Below are positions 14,400 through 22,800 of a stretch of 41,029 nucleotides of DNA, in pieces. Source of the DNA: an uncultured Ruminococcus sp. (GTDB lineage Bacteria > Bacillota > Clostridia > Oscillospirales > Acutalibacteraceae); NCBI GenBank assembly GCA_902798365.1, contig CADBWP010000048.1:1-41029 (forward strand). The letters are read 5' to 3'. A program made the position numbers and the translations under genes. Within the stretch, counting starts at the first letter, position 1. The number at the start of each line of letters is the position of its first letter. The notes under the pieces are model-generated. The model worked only from the letters and a program-made list of their open reading frames with translations, searched no databases and was not told where the DNA came from.

Positions 14400-15125
14400 T
14401 CAGTCCTCGGACTCGAGGAATTTGTAGGCGATGGCCGCAACAGCCGCGCCTATCATGGGACCTACGATGAACACCCACAGCGATGCCAGCGGAGTGATGT
14501 TGCCGCTGAATGCCGCTACCAGAGCGGGGCCGAAGCTGCGCGCGGGGTTGACTGAGGTGCCGGTAAGACCGATTCCGAAGATGTGGATAAGGGTGAGCGT
14601 AAGACCGATGACCAGTCCGCCGAAGGAGCCGTGACCCGCCTTTTTGGAGGTGACGCCCAAAATAGCGAATACGAACACGCAGGTCAGAACGATCTCGACC
14701 AGCAGAGCGGCAAAGGGATTGTCGCCTACGCCTGCAAAGCCGTTGGTGCCGAAGCCGCGAAGGATCTCGCCCTTGTCGTTTACCGAGCTTGTCTGATCGG
14801 TGACGTTGCCTGCCGCGAAGATCCACGCCAGCAGACCCGAGCCTGCCAGAGCGCCTGCGCACTGTGCCACGATGTAGCCGATAAAGTCCTTAACGCTCAT
14901 GCCGCCGCTGAGCAGCACGCCGAAGGATACCGCAGGGTTGATGTGACAGCCCGAAACATTGCCTACGCTGTACGCCATGGCAACGATGACCAGACCGAAG
15001 GCGAGAGCCGTAAGGGCATAGCCGCCGGGTGTGCCGCAGCCTACGAGCATAGCGGTTCCGCAGCCGAATACTACCAGAACAAGAGTTCCGATAAATTCAG
15101 CTACATACTTTTTTGTTGAACTCAT
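14400..15125 (-). CDS. aqpZ: Aquaporin Z-like water channel (MIP family)
   Basis: The 241-residue protein has six helices and both NPA motifs, in HINPAVSFG and SVNPARSFG. The segments LAFGLVIVAMA, LTLIHIFGIGLTGTSVNPARS and their order correspond to E. coli AqpZ. They keep the Phe, His, Thr and Arg of the narrow aromatic/arginine filter, which favours a water-selective channel over a glycerol facilitator. I use the ATG at 15125, preceded by AAAGGAGG; the open frame extends to 15284 but without a ribosome site and through the promoter. Confidence 0.93.
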   Translation of the reverse strand: MSSTKKYVAEFIGTLVLVVFGCGTAMLVGCGTPGGYALTALAFGLVIVAMAYSVGNVSGCHINPAVSFGVLLSGGMSVKDFIGYIVAQCAGALAGSGLLAWIFAAGNVTDQTSSVNDKGEILRGFGTNGFAGVGDNPFAALLVEIVLTCVFVFAILGVTSKKAGHGSFGGLVIGLTLTLIHIFGIGLTGTSVNPARSFGPALVAAFSGNITPLASLWVFIVGPMIGAAVAAIAYKFLESED

Positions 15126-15169
15126 AGATGTTCCTCCTTTTTTTATATGGATTATTTTTCCATAAACTA

Positions 15170-15198
15170 AATATAACACAGTCAAATGTGAAATGCAA
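15170..15198 (-). promoter_or_regulatory. Aquaporin promoter
   Basis: On the minus strand TTGCAT (15198-15193) and TATATT (15175-15170) are 17 bases apart. Confidence 0.6.
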
Positions 15199-15251
15199 GC
15201 AGTTTTACACAAAAAACGCTTAAAATTTTGTAATAAACAATTTAAAGGCAA

Positions 15252-15281
15252 CAAAAAAGCGGGCGCAAAGCCAACGCCCGC
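15252..15281 (-). terminator. Terminator of the Nif11-like peptide gene
   Basis: On the minus strand GCGGGCG and CGCCCGC pair around a 9-base loop, followed by TTTTTTG. Confidence 0.9.
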
Positions 15282-15286
15282 CAAAG

Positions 15287-15568
15287 CTATGTTGTCCAGA
15301 TAAGACTCGAAAAAAACTGCTCGTAAGCGTCGTCCCAGCCGTCTATGGAGCCGACACCGCCGCCGTTCACGCTTCTCAGCTTTGCGTCGTTTGCCTCAAG
15401 CCCCGCGGCAAACAATTCGCCTGCCGTTATGTTATAGCCCAACTTTTGGCAAAGCAGGCAAAACTCCTCCACGGGCTCGCTGCTCTGCCGTGTTTTAATC
15501 AGGGCTTCCTTAAGGGCTTTGTCGCGCCTTGCCGCAGAAAGCAGTCTTTCAAGCTCACGCTCTGTCAT
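15287..15568 (-). CDS. Nif11-like leader peptide protein (putative RiPP precursor)
   Basis: The 93-residue protein has a helical, charged N-terminus, then an EFCLLCQKLGYNITAGEL segment, then LRSVNGGG near residue 68. This resembles the Nif11-type leader, in which LxxVxGG marks the cleavage site. Cutting after the double glycine would release a core of about 22 residues rich in Asp, Ser, Trp and Phe and without cysteine. GGAGG lies 8 bases before the ATG. No modification enzyme, peptidase or ABC exporter with a peptidase domain lies beside it, so a natural-product role is only an inference; it could be a small regulatory protein of the same fold. Confidence 0.5.
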   Translation of the reverse strand: MTERELERLLSAARRDKALKEALIKTRQSSEPVEEFCLLCQKLGYNITAGELFAAGLEANDAKLRSVNGGGVGSIDGWDDAYEQFFSSLIWTT

Positions 15569-15590
15569 TTTCGATCCTCCAAACTGTAAA

Positions 15591-15611
15591 CGCCCGACCT
15601 TTGGCCGGGCG
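15591..15611 (-). terminator. Hairpin between the one-helix protein and the Nif11-like gene
   Basis: On the minus strand CGCCCGGCC, AAA, GGTCGGGCG form a 9-pair stem, followed only by TTTACAGTTT. It may terminate weakly or attenuate transcription between the two small genes. Confidence 0.65.
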
Positions 15612-15616
15612 CGAAC

Positions 15617-15766
15617 TTACTCTATAGAGCTGTCGAGGTACTCCATAAGCTCCTCGTCATCCTTTTTCTGCTTGTCCTTTACAATAAAGAAGGCTGTGAA
15701 CGCCGCCGAAAGAGCAGCCACTACCGAGATTATGCCTATAATCCAAAACAGTTTTTTATTTTTCAT
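15617..15766 (-). CDS. Small single-helix membrane protein
   Basis: A 49-residue protein. A short basic N-terminus is followed by one membrane helix (about residues 7-28), then a charged tail with KDKQKKDDEE. I use the ATG at 15766, which has GGAGG six bases upstream; the frame opens further out at 15811 without a site. I do not recognise the family. Confidence 0.7.
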   Translation of the reverse strand: MKNKKLFWIIGIISVVAALSAAFTAFFIVKDKQKKDDEELMEYLDSSIE

Positions 15767-15857
15767 ATTGAACCTCCGTAATACAAGTATTATTATACGC
15801 AATGCGTGCAATTACTAACTATATTCTAAACAATTTTTGTGGAAATGTCAACAGAAA

Positions 15858-15888
15858 AACAAAAAAAGCAGAGAAAAACTCTGCTTTT
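15858..15888 (-). terminator. rpsT terminator
   Basis: On the minus strand AAAAGCAGAG and CTCTGCTTTT pair around TTTTT and run into a long T tract. Confidence 0.92.
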
Positions 15889-15902
15889 AAGGTTTTGCAT
15901 GG

Positions 15903-16160
15903 TTACGCTGCGTTAAGACGCTTTGTCAGATTGGATTTTCTTCTTGCTGCGGTATTCTTGTGCAGAATACCCTTGGCAACAGCCTGGTCAATTTTCTTGA
16001 TAGCAAGACGAACTGCCTCCTGCTTGTTGTCGGCGTTGGTGTCAACAGCGATATACGCCTTTTTGATGGCGGTTCTCAAGGCTGATTTTGCTGCCTTGTT
16101 GCGGGCTGTTTTTGTTGCAATAACCTTAACGCGCTTTTTAGCTGACTTGATGTTGGGCAT
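15903..16160 (-). CDS. rpsT: 30S ribosomal protein S20
   Basis: The 85-residue, highly basic and helical protein begins MPNIKSAKKRVK and ends with NTAARRKSNLTKRLNA, as S20 does. It binds 16S rRNA early in assembly of the small subunit. AGGAGG lies about 8 bases before the ATG at 16160. It has its own promoter and a strong terminator. Confidence 0.97.
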   Translation of the reverse strand: MPNIKSAKKRVKVIATKTARNKAAKSALRTAIKKAYIAVDTNADNKQEAVRLAIKKIDQAVAKGILHKNTAARRKSNLTKRLNAA

Positions 16161-16197
16161 TGTCCCACCTCCTTATAATATCGGTCATACAGTCAGT

Positions 16198-16226
16198 ATC
16201 ATAGCATATCGCACGGGGAAAATCAA
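16198..16226 (-). promoter_or_regulatory. rpsT promoter
   Basis: On the minus strand TTGATT (16226-16221) and TATGAT (16203-16198) are 17 bases apart. Confidence 0.65.
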
Positions 16227-16402
16227 GCGTTTTTTAAAAAATTCTGTGTTTTTTTGCAACTCGGGCAAGGTTTATCTACATCTTGTGACATACTAAAGGA
16301 TATGACCTATATGCAGGCTTTGACTTTTAACGGCAGTCACCGCGCGCAGGTGTGACCGCTTTGTGAAAAATGTGAAAGTTTGGAAAAAATTTTAAAAAGC
16401 TC

Positions 16403-16431
16403 TTGACTTTTTCTGACTTTGCGGTTATAGT
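16403..16431 (+). promoter_or_regulatory. Sigma-A promoter of the hrcA operon
   Basis: TTGACT (16403-16408) and TATAGT (16426-16431) have 17-base spacing. Transcription would start near 16438, just before the CIRCE element. Confidence 0.85.
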
Positions 16432-16444
16432 AATGATAAAGCAG

Positions 16445-16471
16445 TTAGCACTCGACCACCGAGAGTGCTAA
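16445..16471 (+). promoter_or_regulatory. CIRCE operator (HrcA binding site)
   Basis: The sequence is a perfect TTAGCACTC-N9-GAGTGCTAA inverted repeat, identical to the CIRCE consensus. It sits in the early transcribed region of hrcA, so HrcA would repress the whole operon and release it on heat shock. Confidence 0.98.
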
Positions 16472-16497
16472 TCCCTCAGAGAAACGAGGTGAAGGGT

Positions 16498-17526
16498 ATG
16501 GAGCCTGCTGCAAGAAAACAACATATATTATCGGCGATCGTGCAAAGCTATATCGCCACCGGCGAGCCCGTCGGCTCAAAATCGCTGATACAGGAGGCGG
16601 GGCTTAAGGTTTCGTCGGCAACCGTGCGAAACGACATGGCAGAGCTTACCGAGCGCGGCTATCTTGAGCAGCCTCACACCTCGGCAGGACGCGTGCCCAC
16701 TCAGGCGGGCTACCGTTACTATGTAGATAACGTTATGAAGGTAACGCCCGTGTCGGAGCAGGGCAGGGAATATATCATGCAGACCCTGTCCGAAGCAGCC
16801 GACTCGCCCGAAAGTATTCTTCAGGGCGCGGCGCAGCTCCTAAGCGAGCTTACGGGCTTTGCCGCGGCAGCCGCAACACCCGACAGCGAAAACGGCAGGG
16901 TGCGCAGGATAAGCTTTGTGCCCACGGGCGCACATTCCGCAATGGCGGTTGTGATAGCCTCAAACGGAGTGATAAAAACAAAGCTGTTCCGCTGCGAGTT
17001 TCTGCTGACGCCTCAGATGCTTGAGGTGTTCGACAAGGCGCTTAACGAGGCGTTTGCCGGCATACGGCTGGGCTCCGTGGGGCTTCCGTTCATCCAGACG
17101 GCGGCTGCCGGCTTCGGCGAGCTGTCGCTGTACATGTCGTCGGCGCTTACGGCGGTCATGCAGGCGTGCGGGCTTGCCGCGCAAATAAGCGTGTGCCGCA
17201 GCGGCTATCACAGGCTGCTCCCCTTGGCAGGCGACGACTATTCACGGGCGCACAGGCTGCTGGCGTTTTTGCAAAACGACCACGACCTTGCGGCAATGCT
17301 CGGAAAACAGCCGCTCACAACGGCGGCTTCGATAGGAACCGAGAACAGCCGGGTAGAGCTTGCGCAAAACTCGGTGGTGTCGGCAAGGTACATCACGGAG
17401 GGCAGTCCCTCGGGGGTGCTGGCGGTGATAGGCCCTCTCAGAATGGATTACGCGCGCACCTGGTCGATAATCGAATGTACGGCAGATTGCGTCGGTTCGC
17501 TTATCGGCGGGCTGATCGATGAATAA
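16498..17526 (+). CDS. hrcA: Heat-inducible transcription repressor HrcA
   Basis: About 342 residues. An N-terminal winged helix contains YIATGEPVGSK and SSATVRNDMAELTERGYLEQPHTSAGR split across the wing, followed by the GAF-like and dimerisation parts of HrcA. It represses chaperone genes through CIRCE and needs chaperonin to stay active. The start is placed at ATG 16498, with AGGTGAAGG upstream; the earlier GTG in frame lies inside the CIRCE arm. First gene of the heat-shock operon, 14 bases before grpE. Confidence 0.96.
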   Translation: MEPAARKQHILSAIVQSYIATGEPVGSKSLIQEAGLKVSSATVRNDMAELTERGYLEQPHTSAGRVPTQAGYRYYVDNVMKVTPVSEQGREYIMQTLSEAADSPESILQGAAQLLSELTGFAAAAATPDSENGRVRRISFVPTGAHSAMAVVIASNGVIKTKLFRCEFLLTPQMLEVFDKALNEAFAGIRLGSVGLPFIQTAAAGFGELSLYMSSALTAVMQACGLAAQISVCRSGYHRLLPLAGDDYSRAHRLLAFLQNDHDLAAMLGKQPLTTAASIGTENSRVELAQNSVVSARYITEGSPSGVLAVIGPLRMDYARTWSIIECTADCVGSLIGGLIDE

Positions 17527-17540
17527 AAGGAGGTATTCCG

Positions 17541-18107
17541 ATGTCCAAAAAGAAAAAGGACGAGGTTGAAAAGGATAAGCGGGAAGTGACCGAAGAGGCA
17601 GAGCCCGCAGAGGAGACCGCCGCAGAGGAGAAAGCCGACGCGGCAGAGAAAAAGGAAGAAAAAAGCGACGAGGTAACGGAGCTTAAAAAGAAGCTTGATG
17701 AGCAGGAGGACAGCTACCTGCGGCTCAGAGCGGAGTATGCAAACTACCGCACCCGAACCGCCAACGAAAAGCTTTCGCTTTATGACGACGCCACGGCAAA
17801 GGCGGTCACCGAGCTGCTTCCCGTTGCGGACAGCGTAAGAATGGCGATAGAAAACCTTAAGGACGCAGATCCCGAGATAGTAAAGGGCGTTGAGCTTATT
17901 TCAAACCAGCTTGAAAAATCCTTTGACAAGCTTAAGATCAGCTCTTACGGCGCCGTGGGCGACGACTTCGACCCCAACCTGCACAATGCGGTGTCGATGA
18001 TCGACAACGAGGAGCTCGGCTCGGGAAAAATCGCTCAGGTTTTTCAGACGGGCTACAAAATCAAAGACAAGATCATCCGTCACGCGATGGTTCAGGTCAC
18101 AAACTGA
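17541..18107 (+). CDS. grpE: Nucleotide exchange factor GrpE
   Basis: The 188-residue protein has an N-terminal Lys/Glu-rich coiled-coil tail (about 1-60), a long helix with RLRAEYANYRTRT, and the C-terminal beta-wing with GDDFDPNLHNAV and GYKIKDKIIRHAMVQV. It speeds ADP release from DnaK. AAAGGAGG lies 8 bases before the ATG. Order hrcA-grpE-dnaK-dnaJ is classic for Firmicutes. Confidence 0.97.
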   Translation: MSKKKKDEVEKDKREVTEEAEPAEETAAEEKADAAEKKEEKSDEVTELKKKLDEQEDSYLRLRAEYANYRTRTANEKLSLYDDATAKAVTELLPVADSVRMAIENLKDADPEIVKGVELISNQLEKSFDKLKISSYGAVGDDFDPNLHNAVSMIDNEELGSGKIAQVFQTGYKIKDKIIRHAMVQVTN

Positions 18108-18161
18108 CATAAACAGATATTATATAAAAAGAAAACAATCAATAATTCGGAGGAATGAATC

Positions 18162-20012
18162 ATGGCAAAAACAATTGGTATAGACTTAGGTACAACAAAC
18201 TCATGCGTAGCGGTTATCGAAGGCGGCGAGCCCGTAGTTATCGCTAACGCGGAAGGCTCAAGAACAACACCGTCGGTAGTTGCTTTTTCCAAGGACGGCG
18301 AAAGACTTGTGGGTCAGGTGGCAAAGCGTCAGGCTATCACCAACCCCGAAAGAACCGTTTCTTCCATCAAGAGAGAAATGGGCACCTCCTATAAGGTGAA
18401 CATCGACGGCAAAAGCTACACTCCCCAGGAGATCTCCGCGATGATCCTGCAAAAGCTCAAATCGGACGCCGAGGCTTATCTGGGCGAGACAGTTACCGAC
18501 GCGGTAATCACCGTTCCCGCATACTTCACCGACGCTCAGCGTCAGGCAACCAAGGACGCAGGCAAGATCGCCGGACTCAACGTGCTGCGCATTGTAAACG
18601 AGCCCACGGCAGCTGCGCTTTCATACGGCGTCGATAAAGAAAACGACCAGAACGTAATGGTATATGACCTCGGCGGCGGTACCTTCGACGTGTCCATTAT
18701 CGAGATGGGCGAAGGTATCCAGGAGGTAAAGGCTACCGCAGGTAACAACCGTCTGGGCGGCGACGACTTTGACAAGCGCATCATCGACTGGATGGTAAAA
18801 TCCTTCAAGACAGAAACAGGCATCGACCTTTCAACCGACAAAATGGCAATGCAGCGCCTTAAGGAGGCTGCCGAGAAGGCGAAGATCGAGCTTTCGGGCG
18901 TTACAACCTCTTCGATCAACCTGCCCTTTATCACAGCCGACCAGACAGGCCCCAAGCACCTTGACCTGACCCTTACAAGAGCCAAGTTTGACGAGCTTAC
19001 AGCCGACCTCGTAGAGGCTACAATGGGTCCCGTGCGTTCGGCTCTGTCCGACTCGGGTCTGCAAATCGGCGAGATCGACAAGGTTCTTATGGTAGGCGGC
19101 TCTTCAAGAATCCCAGCCGTTCAGGACGCTGTTAAGCGCCTTATCGGCAAGGAGCCCTTCAAGGGCATCAACCCCGACGAGTGCGTAGCCATCGGCGCGT
19201 CGCTCCAGGCAGGCGTTATCGGCGGCGACGTCAAGGGCATGGTGCTTGTTGACGTTACTCCCCTGTCGCTCGGCGTTGAGACAATGGGCGGCGTTATGAC
19301 CAAGATCATCGAGAGAAACACCGCTATCCCGATAACCAAAAAGCAGATCTTCTCTACAGCGGCAGACAACCAGACTCAGGTTGAGATCAACGTGCTCCAG
19401 GGTGAGCGTGAGTTTGCCCGCGACAACAAGCAGCTCGGCATCTTCACCCTTGCAGGCATAGCTCCCGCAATGCGCGGAATCCCGCAGATCGAGGTTACCT
19501 TTGATATAGACAAGAACGGCATCGTAAACGTTTCCGCCAAGGATCTGGGCACCGGCAAGGAGCAGAAGGTGACCATCACATCCTCCACCAACATGAGCAA
19601 GGAGGACATTGACAAGGCGGTCAAGGACGCAGAGCAGTTTGCGGCTGACGATAAAAAGCGCCGCGAGGAGGTTGACGCCAAGAACGAGGCGGAGAATCTT
19701 GCTTATCAGTCCGAGAAGCTCATCAAGGAGAACGGCGACAAGCTCGGCGAGGACGACAAGAACACCATCAACACCAAGGTTGCGGCTGTTAAGGACGCTA
19801 TCTCAAAGAACGACACAGAGCTTATCAAGGCAGCCAAGGACGACCTGCAAAAATCTCTGTACGAGGTTTCGGCAAAGCTTTATCAGCAGGCGGCTCCGCA
19901 GCAGGGCGCTCCCGACATGAACGGCGCTCCGCAGCAGGACGCTCAGCCCAACGACAACGGCGGCGACCCCAACGTGTATGACGCCGACTTTACCGACGTT
20001 GACGGCAACTGA
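18162..20012 (+). CDS. dnaK: Molecular chaperone DnaK (Hsp70)
   Basis: A 616-residue Hsp70. The nucleotide-binding domain holds [13 protein letters not shown], the [12 protein letters not shown] phosphate loop and the VGGSSRIP motif. [11 protein letters not shown] linker leads into the substrate-binding domain and helical lid. The tail is Gln/Pro/Asp-rich and ends with a [10 protein letters not shown] type C-terminus. Length is normal for Firmicutes, including the deletion typical of Gram-positive DnaK in the first domain. GGAGG lies 8 bases upstream of the ATG. Confidence 0.98.
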   Translation: MAKTIGIDLGTTNSCVAVIEGGEPVVIANAEGSRTTPSVVAFSKDGERLVGQVAKRQAITNPERTVSSIKREMGTSYKVNIDGKSYTPQEISAMILQKLKSDAEAYLGETVTDAVITVPAYFTDAQRQATKDAGKIAGLNVLRIVNEPTAAALSYGVDKENDQNVMVYDLGGGTFDVSIIEMGEGIQEVKATAGNNRLGGDDFDKRIIDWMVKSFKTETGIDLSTDKMAMQRLKEAAEKAKIELSGVTTSSINLPFITADQTGPKHLDLTLTRAKFDELTADLVEATMGPVRSALSDSGLQIGEIDKVLMVGGSSRIPAVQDAVKRLIGKEPFKGINPDECVAIGASLQAGVIGGDVKGMVLVDVTPLSLGVETMGGVMTKIIERNTAIPITKKQIFSTAADNQTQVEINVLQGEREFARDNKQLGIFTLAGIAPAMRGIPQIEVTFDIDKNGIVNVSAKDLGTGKEQKVTITSSTNMSKEDIDKAVKDAEQFAADDKKRREEVDAKNEAENLAYQSEKLIKENGDKLGEDDKNTINTKVAAVKDAISKNDTELIKAAKDDLQKSLYEVSAKLYQQAAPQQGAPDMNGAPQQDAQPNDNGGDPNVYDADFTDVDGN

Positions 20013-20028
20013 TTATAAATGTTAATAG

Positions 20029-20053
20029 GGGCGACCCGTGCGGTCGCCCTGTT
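20029..20053 (+). terminator. Hairpin between dnaK and dnaJ
   Basis: GGGCGACC (20029-20036) and GGTCGCCC (20042-20049) pair around CGTGC and are followed by TGTTT. The weak T tract suggests partial termination that would lower dnaJ relative to dnaK, or protection of the dnaK message end. Confidence 0.7.
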
Positions 20054-20088
20054 TCCGCAATAACCGTAAATATACGGAGGGCAGATAA

Positions 20089-21237
20089 ATGGCAGAAAAA
20101 AGAGATTATTACGAGGTGCTCGGCATAAACAAGGGCGCCTCGGACGATGAAATAAAAAAGGCGTACCGCCAATGCGTAAAAAAATACCATCCCGACCTTC
20201 ACCCCGACGACAAGGAATGTGAGGAGAAGATGAAGGAGGCAAACGAGGCGTATGAGGTGCTGTCCGACAAGGACAAAAAGGCGCGCTACGACCAGTTTGG
20301 TCACGCGGGCGTTGACCCCAACTACGGCGCAGGGGCAGGCGGAGGCCCCTTTGGCGGAAGCCCGTTCGGCGGCGGCATAGACCTTGAGGATATTTTTTCA
20401 AGCTTTATGGGCGGCTTCGGCGGCAGGCGTTCGCGCGGAGCAAACGCGCCGTCTCGCGGCAACGACATAGAAACCAACATAACCATCACCTTTGAGGAGG
20501 CTGCAAAGGGCTGCAAAAAGACAGTCAGCTACAGCTGCACGGGCACCTGCGACGAATGTCACGGTACGGGCGCACAGCCGGGAACCCAGGCAAAAACCTG
20601 TACGGTCTGCGGCGGCTCGGGCACAGTCACCGACAACCAGCGCACCGCGTTCGGTGTTTTTCAGACCCAGCGCGCCTGCGACGCCTGCCACGGCAAGGGC
20701 AAGATAATCGACTCTCCCTGCCGCAAGTGCAGCGGCTCGGGCAGGCAAAGAAAAAACCGCACCGTGGATATCAACATTCCGGCAGGCATACGCGAGGGTC
20801 AGATCCTCAATGTGTCGGGTCACGGCAACGCCGGCTACAACGGCGGCCCCTCCGGCGATCTGCACGTTGTTGTGGGCGTGCGCAGGCACAGCCTGTTTGA
20901 GCGCCGCGGCGACGACGTCTGGTGCGACCTTCCCATTACCTATGCCCAGGCTGTGCTCGGCACCGATGTTACGGTTCCCACTCTGGACGGAAAGGTTCGC
21001 TACACAATTCACGAGGGCACTCAGCCGGGCGACGTGTTCAAGCTTAAGGGCAGGGGAATCCCGCATCTTGGCGGTCGCGGCAAGGGCGATCAGTACGTCA
21101 AGGTGGTTGTTGAGATACCGAAGAACCTGAACGCAAAGCAAAAGGAGCTGGTGCGGCAGTTCGATTCCTCTATAGGCGAGAAGAACTACGCAAAGCGCAA
21201 AAGCTTTTTCGATAAAATAAAGGACTTGTTTGACTGA
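20089..21237 (+). CDS. dnaJ: Chaperone DnaJ (Hsp40)
   Basis: A 382-residue type I Hsp40. The J domain (about 1-70) has the HPD triad in KYHPDLHPDD. A Gly/Phe-rich linker (about 82-105) is followed by four CxxCxGxG zinc repeats (about residues 149-224: CDECHGTG, CTVCGGSG, CDACHGKG, CRKCSGSG) and the C-terminal substrate-binding domain. It delivers clients to DnaK and stimulates ATP hydrolysis. GGAGG precedes the ATG. Its stop codon overlaps the start of prmA by one base (TGATG). Confidence 0.97.
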   Translation: MAEKRDYYEVLGINKGASDDEIKKAYRQCVKKYHPDLHPDDKECEEKMKEANEAYEVLSDKDKKARYDQFGHAGVDPNYGAGAGGGPFGGSPFGGGIDLEDIFSSFMGGFGGRRSRGANAPSRGNDIETNITITFEEAAKGCKKTVSYSCTGTCDECHGTGAQPGTQAKTCTVCGGSGTVTDNQRTAFGVFQTQRACDACHGKGKIIDSPCRKCSGSGRQRKNRTVDINIPAGIREGQILNVSGHGNAGYNGGPSGDLHVVVGVRRHSLFERRGDDVWCDLPITYAQAVLGTDVTVPTLDGKVRYTIHEGTQPGDVFKLKGRGIPHLGGRGKGDQYVKVVVEIPKNLNAKQKELVRQFDSSIGEKNYAKRKSFFDKIKDLFD

Positions 21238-22111
21238 TGAACAGCTGGACGGAAATAAAGATAAGCGTTGACGCGGCTGATGTTGACCGCGCTGCCGACA
21301 TAGCCGGCGAGGCGGCTCCCGGCGGTATATATATAGAGGATTACCGCGCGCTGGAGCAGGAGGTCGAGGATATAGCGCATATCGACCTTATATCGACCCC
21401 GGCGAGTCTCCGGCCGAGGCGGTCACATTTCTTTCGGAGAGCTTTGCTTCCGCGGGAATAAAGCATGAGATCGAGCTGCTGGATTGCGCCGAGGAGGACT
21501 GGCGCAACAACTGGAAGCAGTATTTTAAGCCAATTGCCGTTGGCAAGGGCCTTATGATAGTGCCGAGCTGGTACGAGGATTACGACGCCGGTGACAGGAT
21601 GGTGCTTAACATCGACCCCGGTCTTGCGTTCGGCACGGGCGGTCACGAAACCACCCGCCTTTGCCTTGAAATGTGCGAAAAGTACATGAAGCCGGGCGAT
21701 AAGGTGCTTGACGTGGGCTGCGGAAGCGGTATTCTGAGCATTGCCGCCCTGCTTATGGGCGCCGACAGCGCTGTTGGCGTTGATATTGACGAAAAGGCGG
21801 TGCAGACAGCCGCCGAAAACGCGGAGCTTAACGGCGTTGCCGACCGATATACCGCCGTGTGCGGCAGCTTTACCGACAAGGTCGAGGGCAAGTATGACCT
21901 TGTGCTGGCTAATATTGTAGCCGACGCGATAAAGTTTTTGTCAAAGGGCATAGCCGGTTTTATGAAGGACGACGCAGTTTATGTGATGAGCGGAATAATA
22001 GATACCCGCGCCGAGGAGGTAAAGGCGGAGGTCTCAAAATATTTTGAGATAACCGACGAGCACCTTGACGGCGGCTGGGCGTGCTTTGCCGCAAAAAAGC
22101 GTAAGGACTGA
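21237..22111 (+). pseudogene. prmA: Ribosomal protein L11 methyltransferase, frame-disrupted
   Basis: The N-terminal part (21237 to about 21390) reads WTEIKISVDAADVDRAADIA and IYIEDYRALEQEVEDIAHIDLI, a typical PrmA start. The continuation (DPGESPAEAVTFL, then DWRNNWKQYFKP and the SAM-binding DVGCGSGILSIAA and LANIVADAI motifs) lies in another frame from about 21391. The frame of the N-terminus stops at 21461. The join falls at two direct repeats ATATCGAC (21379-21386 and 21390-21397). About 15-20 residues usually present between the two parts are missing, so this looks like a small deletion, true or artefactual. A C-terminal fragment starting at 21554 would keep the methyltransferase fold without the full L11-recognition domain. 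Confidence 0.82.
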
Positions 22112-22149
22112 CCAAGCCTGTGATTAAATCGGATTATATTGTTTGTTTG

Positions 22150-22175
22150 AGGCGACCCGCGCGGTCGCCTTTATT
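22150..22175 (+). terminator. Terminator of the heat-shock operon
   Basis: AGGCGACC (22150-22157) and GGTCGCCT (22163-22170) pair around CGCGC, then TTATT. It closely resembles the hairpin after dnaK. Confidence 0.85.
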
Positions 22176-22199
22176 AATGCAGCGTTACTGCGTTTTTGT

Positions 22200-22222
22200 G
22201 TGACAGCCGCAAGGGCTGTCAC
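22200..22222. repeat. Short palindromic repeat, copy 1
   Basis: GTGACAGCC-GCAA-GGGCTGTCAC forms a perfect GNRA-capped stem. The same palindrome followed by TA occurs at 36128-36149. Confidence 0.8.
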
Positions 22223-22262
22223 TACGATGTAAATGAAGCTTTTGATTATGCGTTTTTTCCGT

Positions 22263-22454
22263 GAGAGTTGCCCGCAGCTACCAATTTTGCCAAACATAAC
22301 AGTCGGATAACCGAGATGTCATGCAATTGTTTCTTTGAGAGTTGCCCACAGCTACCAATTTTGCCAAACATAACAGTCGGATAACCGAGATGTCGTGCAG
22401 TTATTTCTTTGAGAGTTGCCCACAGCTACCAATTTTGCCAAACATAACAGTCGG
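22263..22454. repeat. 74-bp tandem repeat, about 2.6 copies
   Basis: Units start GAGAGTTGCCC at 22263, 22337 and 22411, exactly 74 bases apart. They are nearly identical through CAGCTACCAATTTTGCC, CAAACATAACAGTCGG and the GATAACCGAGATGTC segment. The third unit stops after AACAGTCGG, where the next array begins. No gene is seen in 22176-22800 apart from the repeat islands. Confidence 0.95.
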
Positions 22455-22573
22455 GACACCGAGGTATAGCTGTGAACCGACCTTTCTGCCCTGAAATAAA
22501 AACAGACTTTTCTTAGAGAGTGGACACCGAGGTATAGCTATGAACCGACCTTTCCGTCCCGAAATAAAAAACT
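22455..22573. repeat. 68-bp tandem repeat, about 1.7 copies
   Basis: GACACCGAGGTATAGCT starts at 22455 and again at 22523. Both units contain GAACCGACCTTTC and GAAATAAAAA. It directly abuts the 74-bp array and shares the ACCGAG word with it, suggesting a common origin. Confidence 0.9.
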
Positions 22574-22601
22574 TGATTTTTTTGCGGGGGTGTGGTAAAG
22601 T
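22573..22601 (+). promoter_or_regulatory. Candidate promoter for the gene at 22801
   Basis: TTGATT (22573-22578) and TAAAGT (22596-22601) are 17 bases apart. A transcript from here would carry MITE-like copy B in a roughly 190-base leader. Confidence 0.45.
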
Positions 22602-22614
22602 AATAAGAGCAGTT

Positions 22615-22766
22615 AAGGCAACACCGCACAATTCAAGGCGCACGGCTTGCTTGAATATTGTTCCGTCAGCTTGCCCAAAAAATCTCGGCAAGGCGACAGC
22701 CTTACCTCGACCTGACGAAAAATCTTACTGTGCAATCCGCACACCTGAATTATGCGGTATTGCCTT
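22615..22766. repeat. MITE-like repeat, copy B (full length, 152 bp)
   Basis: The left end AAGGCAACACCGCACAATTC and the reverse complement of the right end, AAGGCAATACCGCATAATTC, form 21-bp terminal inverted repeats with two mismatches. The interior contains short hairpins (TTCAAG/CTTGAA, AAGGC/GCCTT) and no gene. It differs from copy C by an extra stretch of about 24 bases near 22710-22733. Confidence 0.92.
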
Positions 22767-22800
22767 AAAAAAAGCAATCAAATATCGGGAGGTAACACTC

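Noticed and set aside
14176-14862. Repeated FFGQADGxIFKQAVRL peptide in three minus-strand frames
   Set aside because: All three are readings of the MITE-like repeat; the frames end in unrelated antisense sequence.
15126-15284. N-terminal extension of the aquaporin
   Set aside because: It would cross the promoter and lacks a ribosome site; AAAGGAGG precedes ATG 15125 and AqpZ proteins start there.
22263-22573. Possible CRISPR array
   Set aside because: The whole 74- and 68-base units repeat, with no short repeat/variable spacer pattern, and no cas genes are present.
22540-22800. N-terminal extension of the membrane protein at 22801
   Set aside because: The extension is encoded by repeat DNA, while GGGAGG stands right before ATG 22801.
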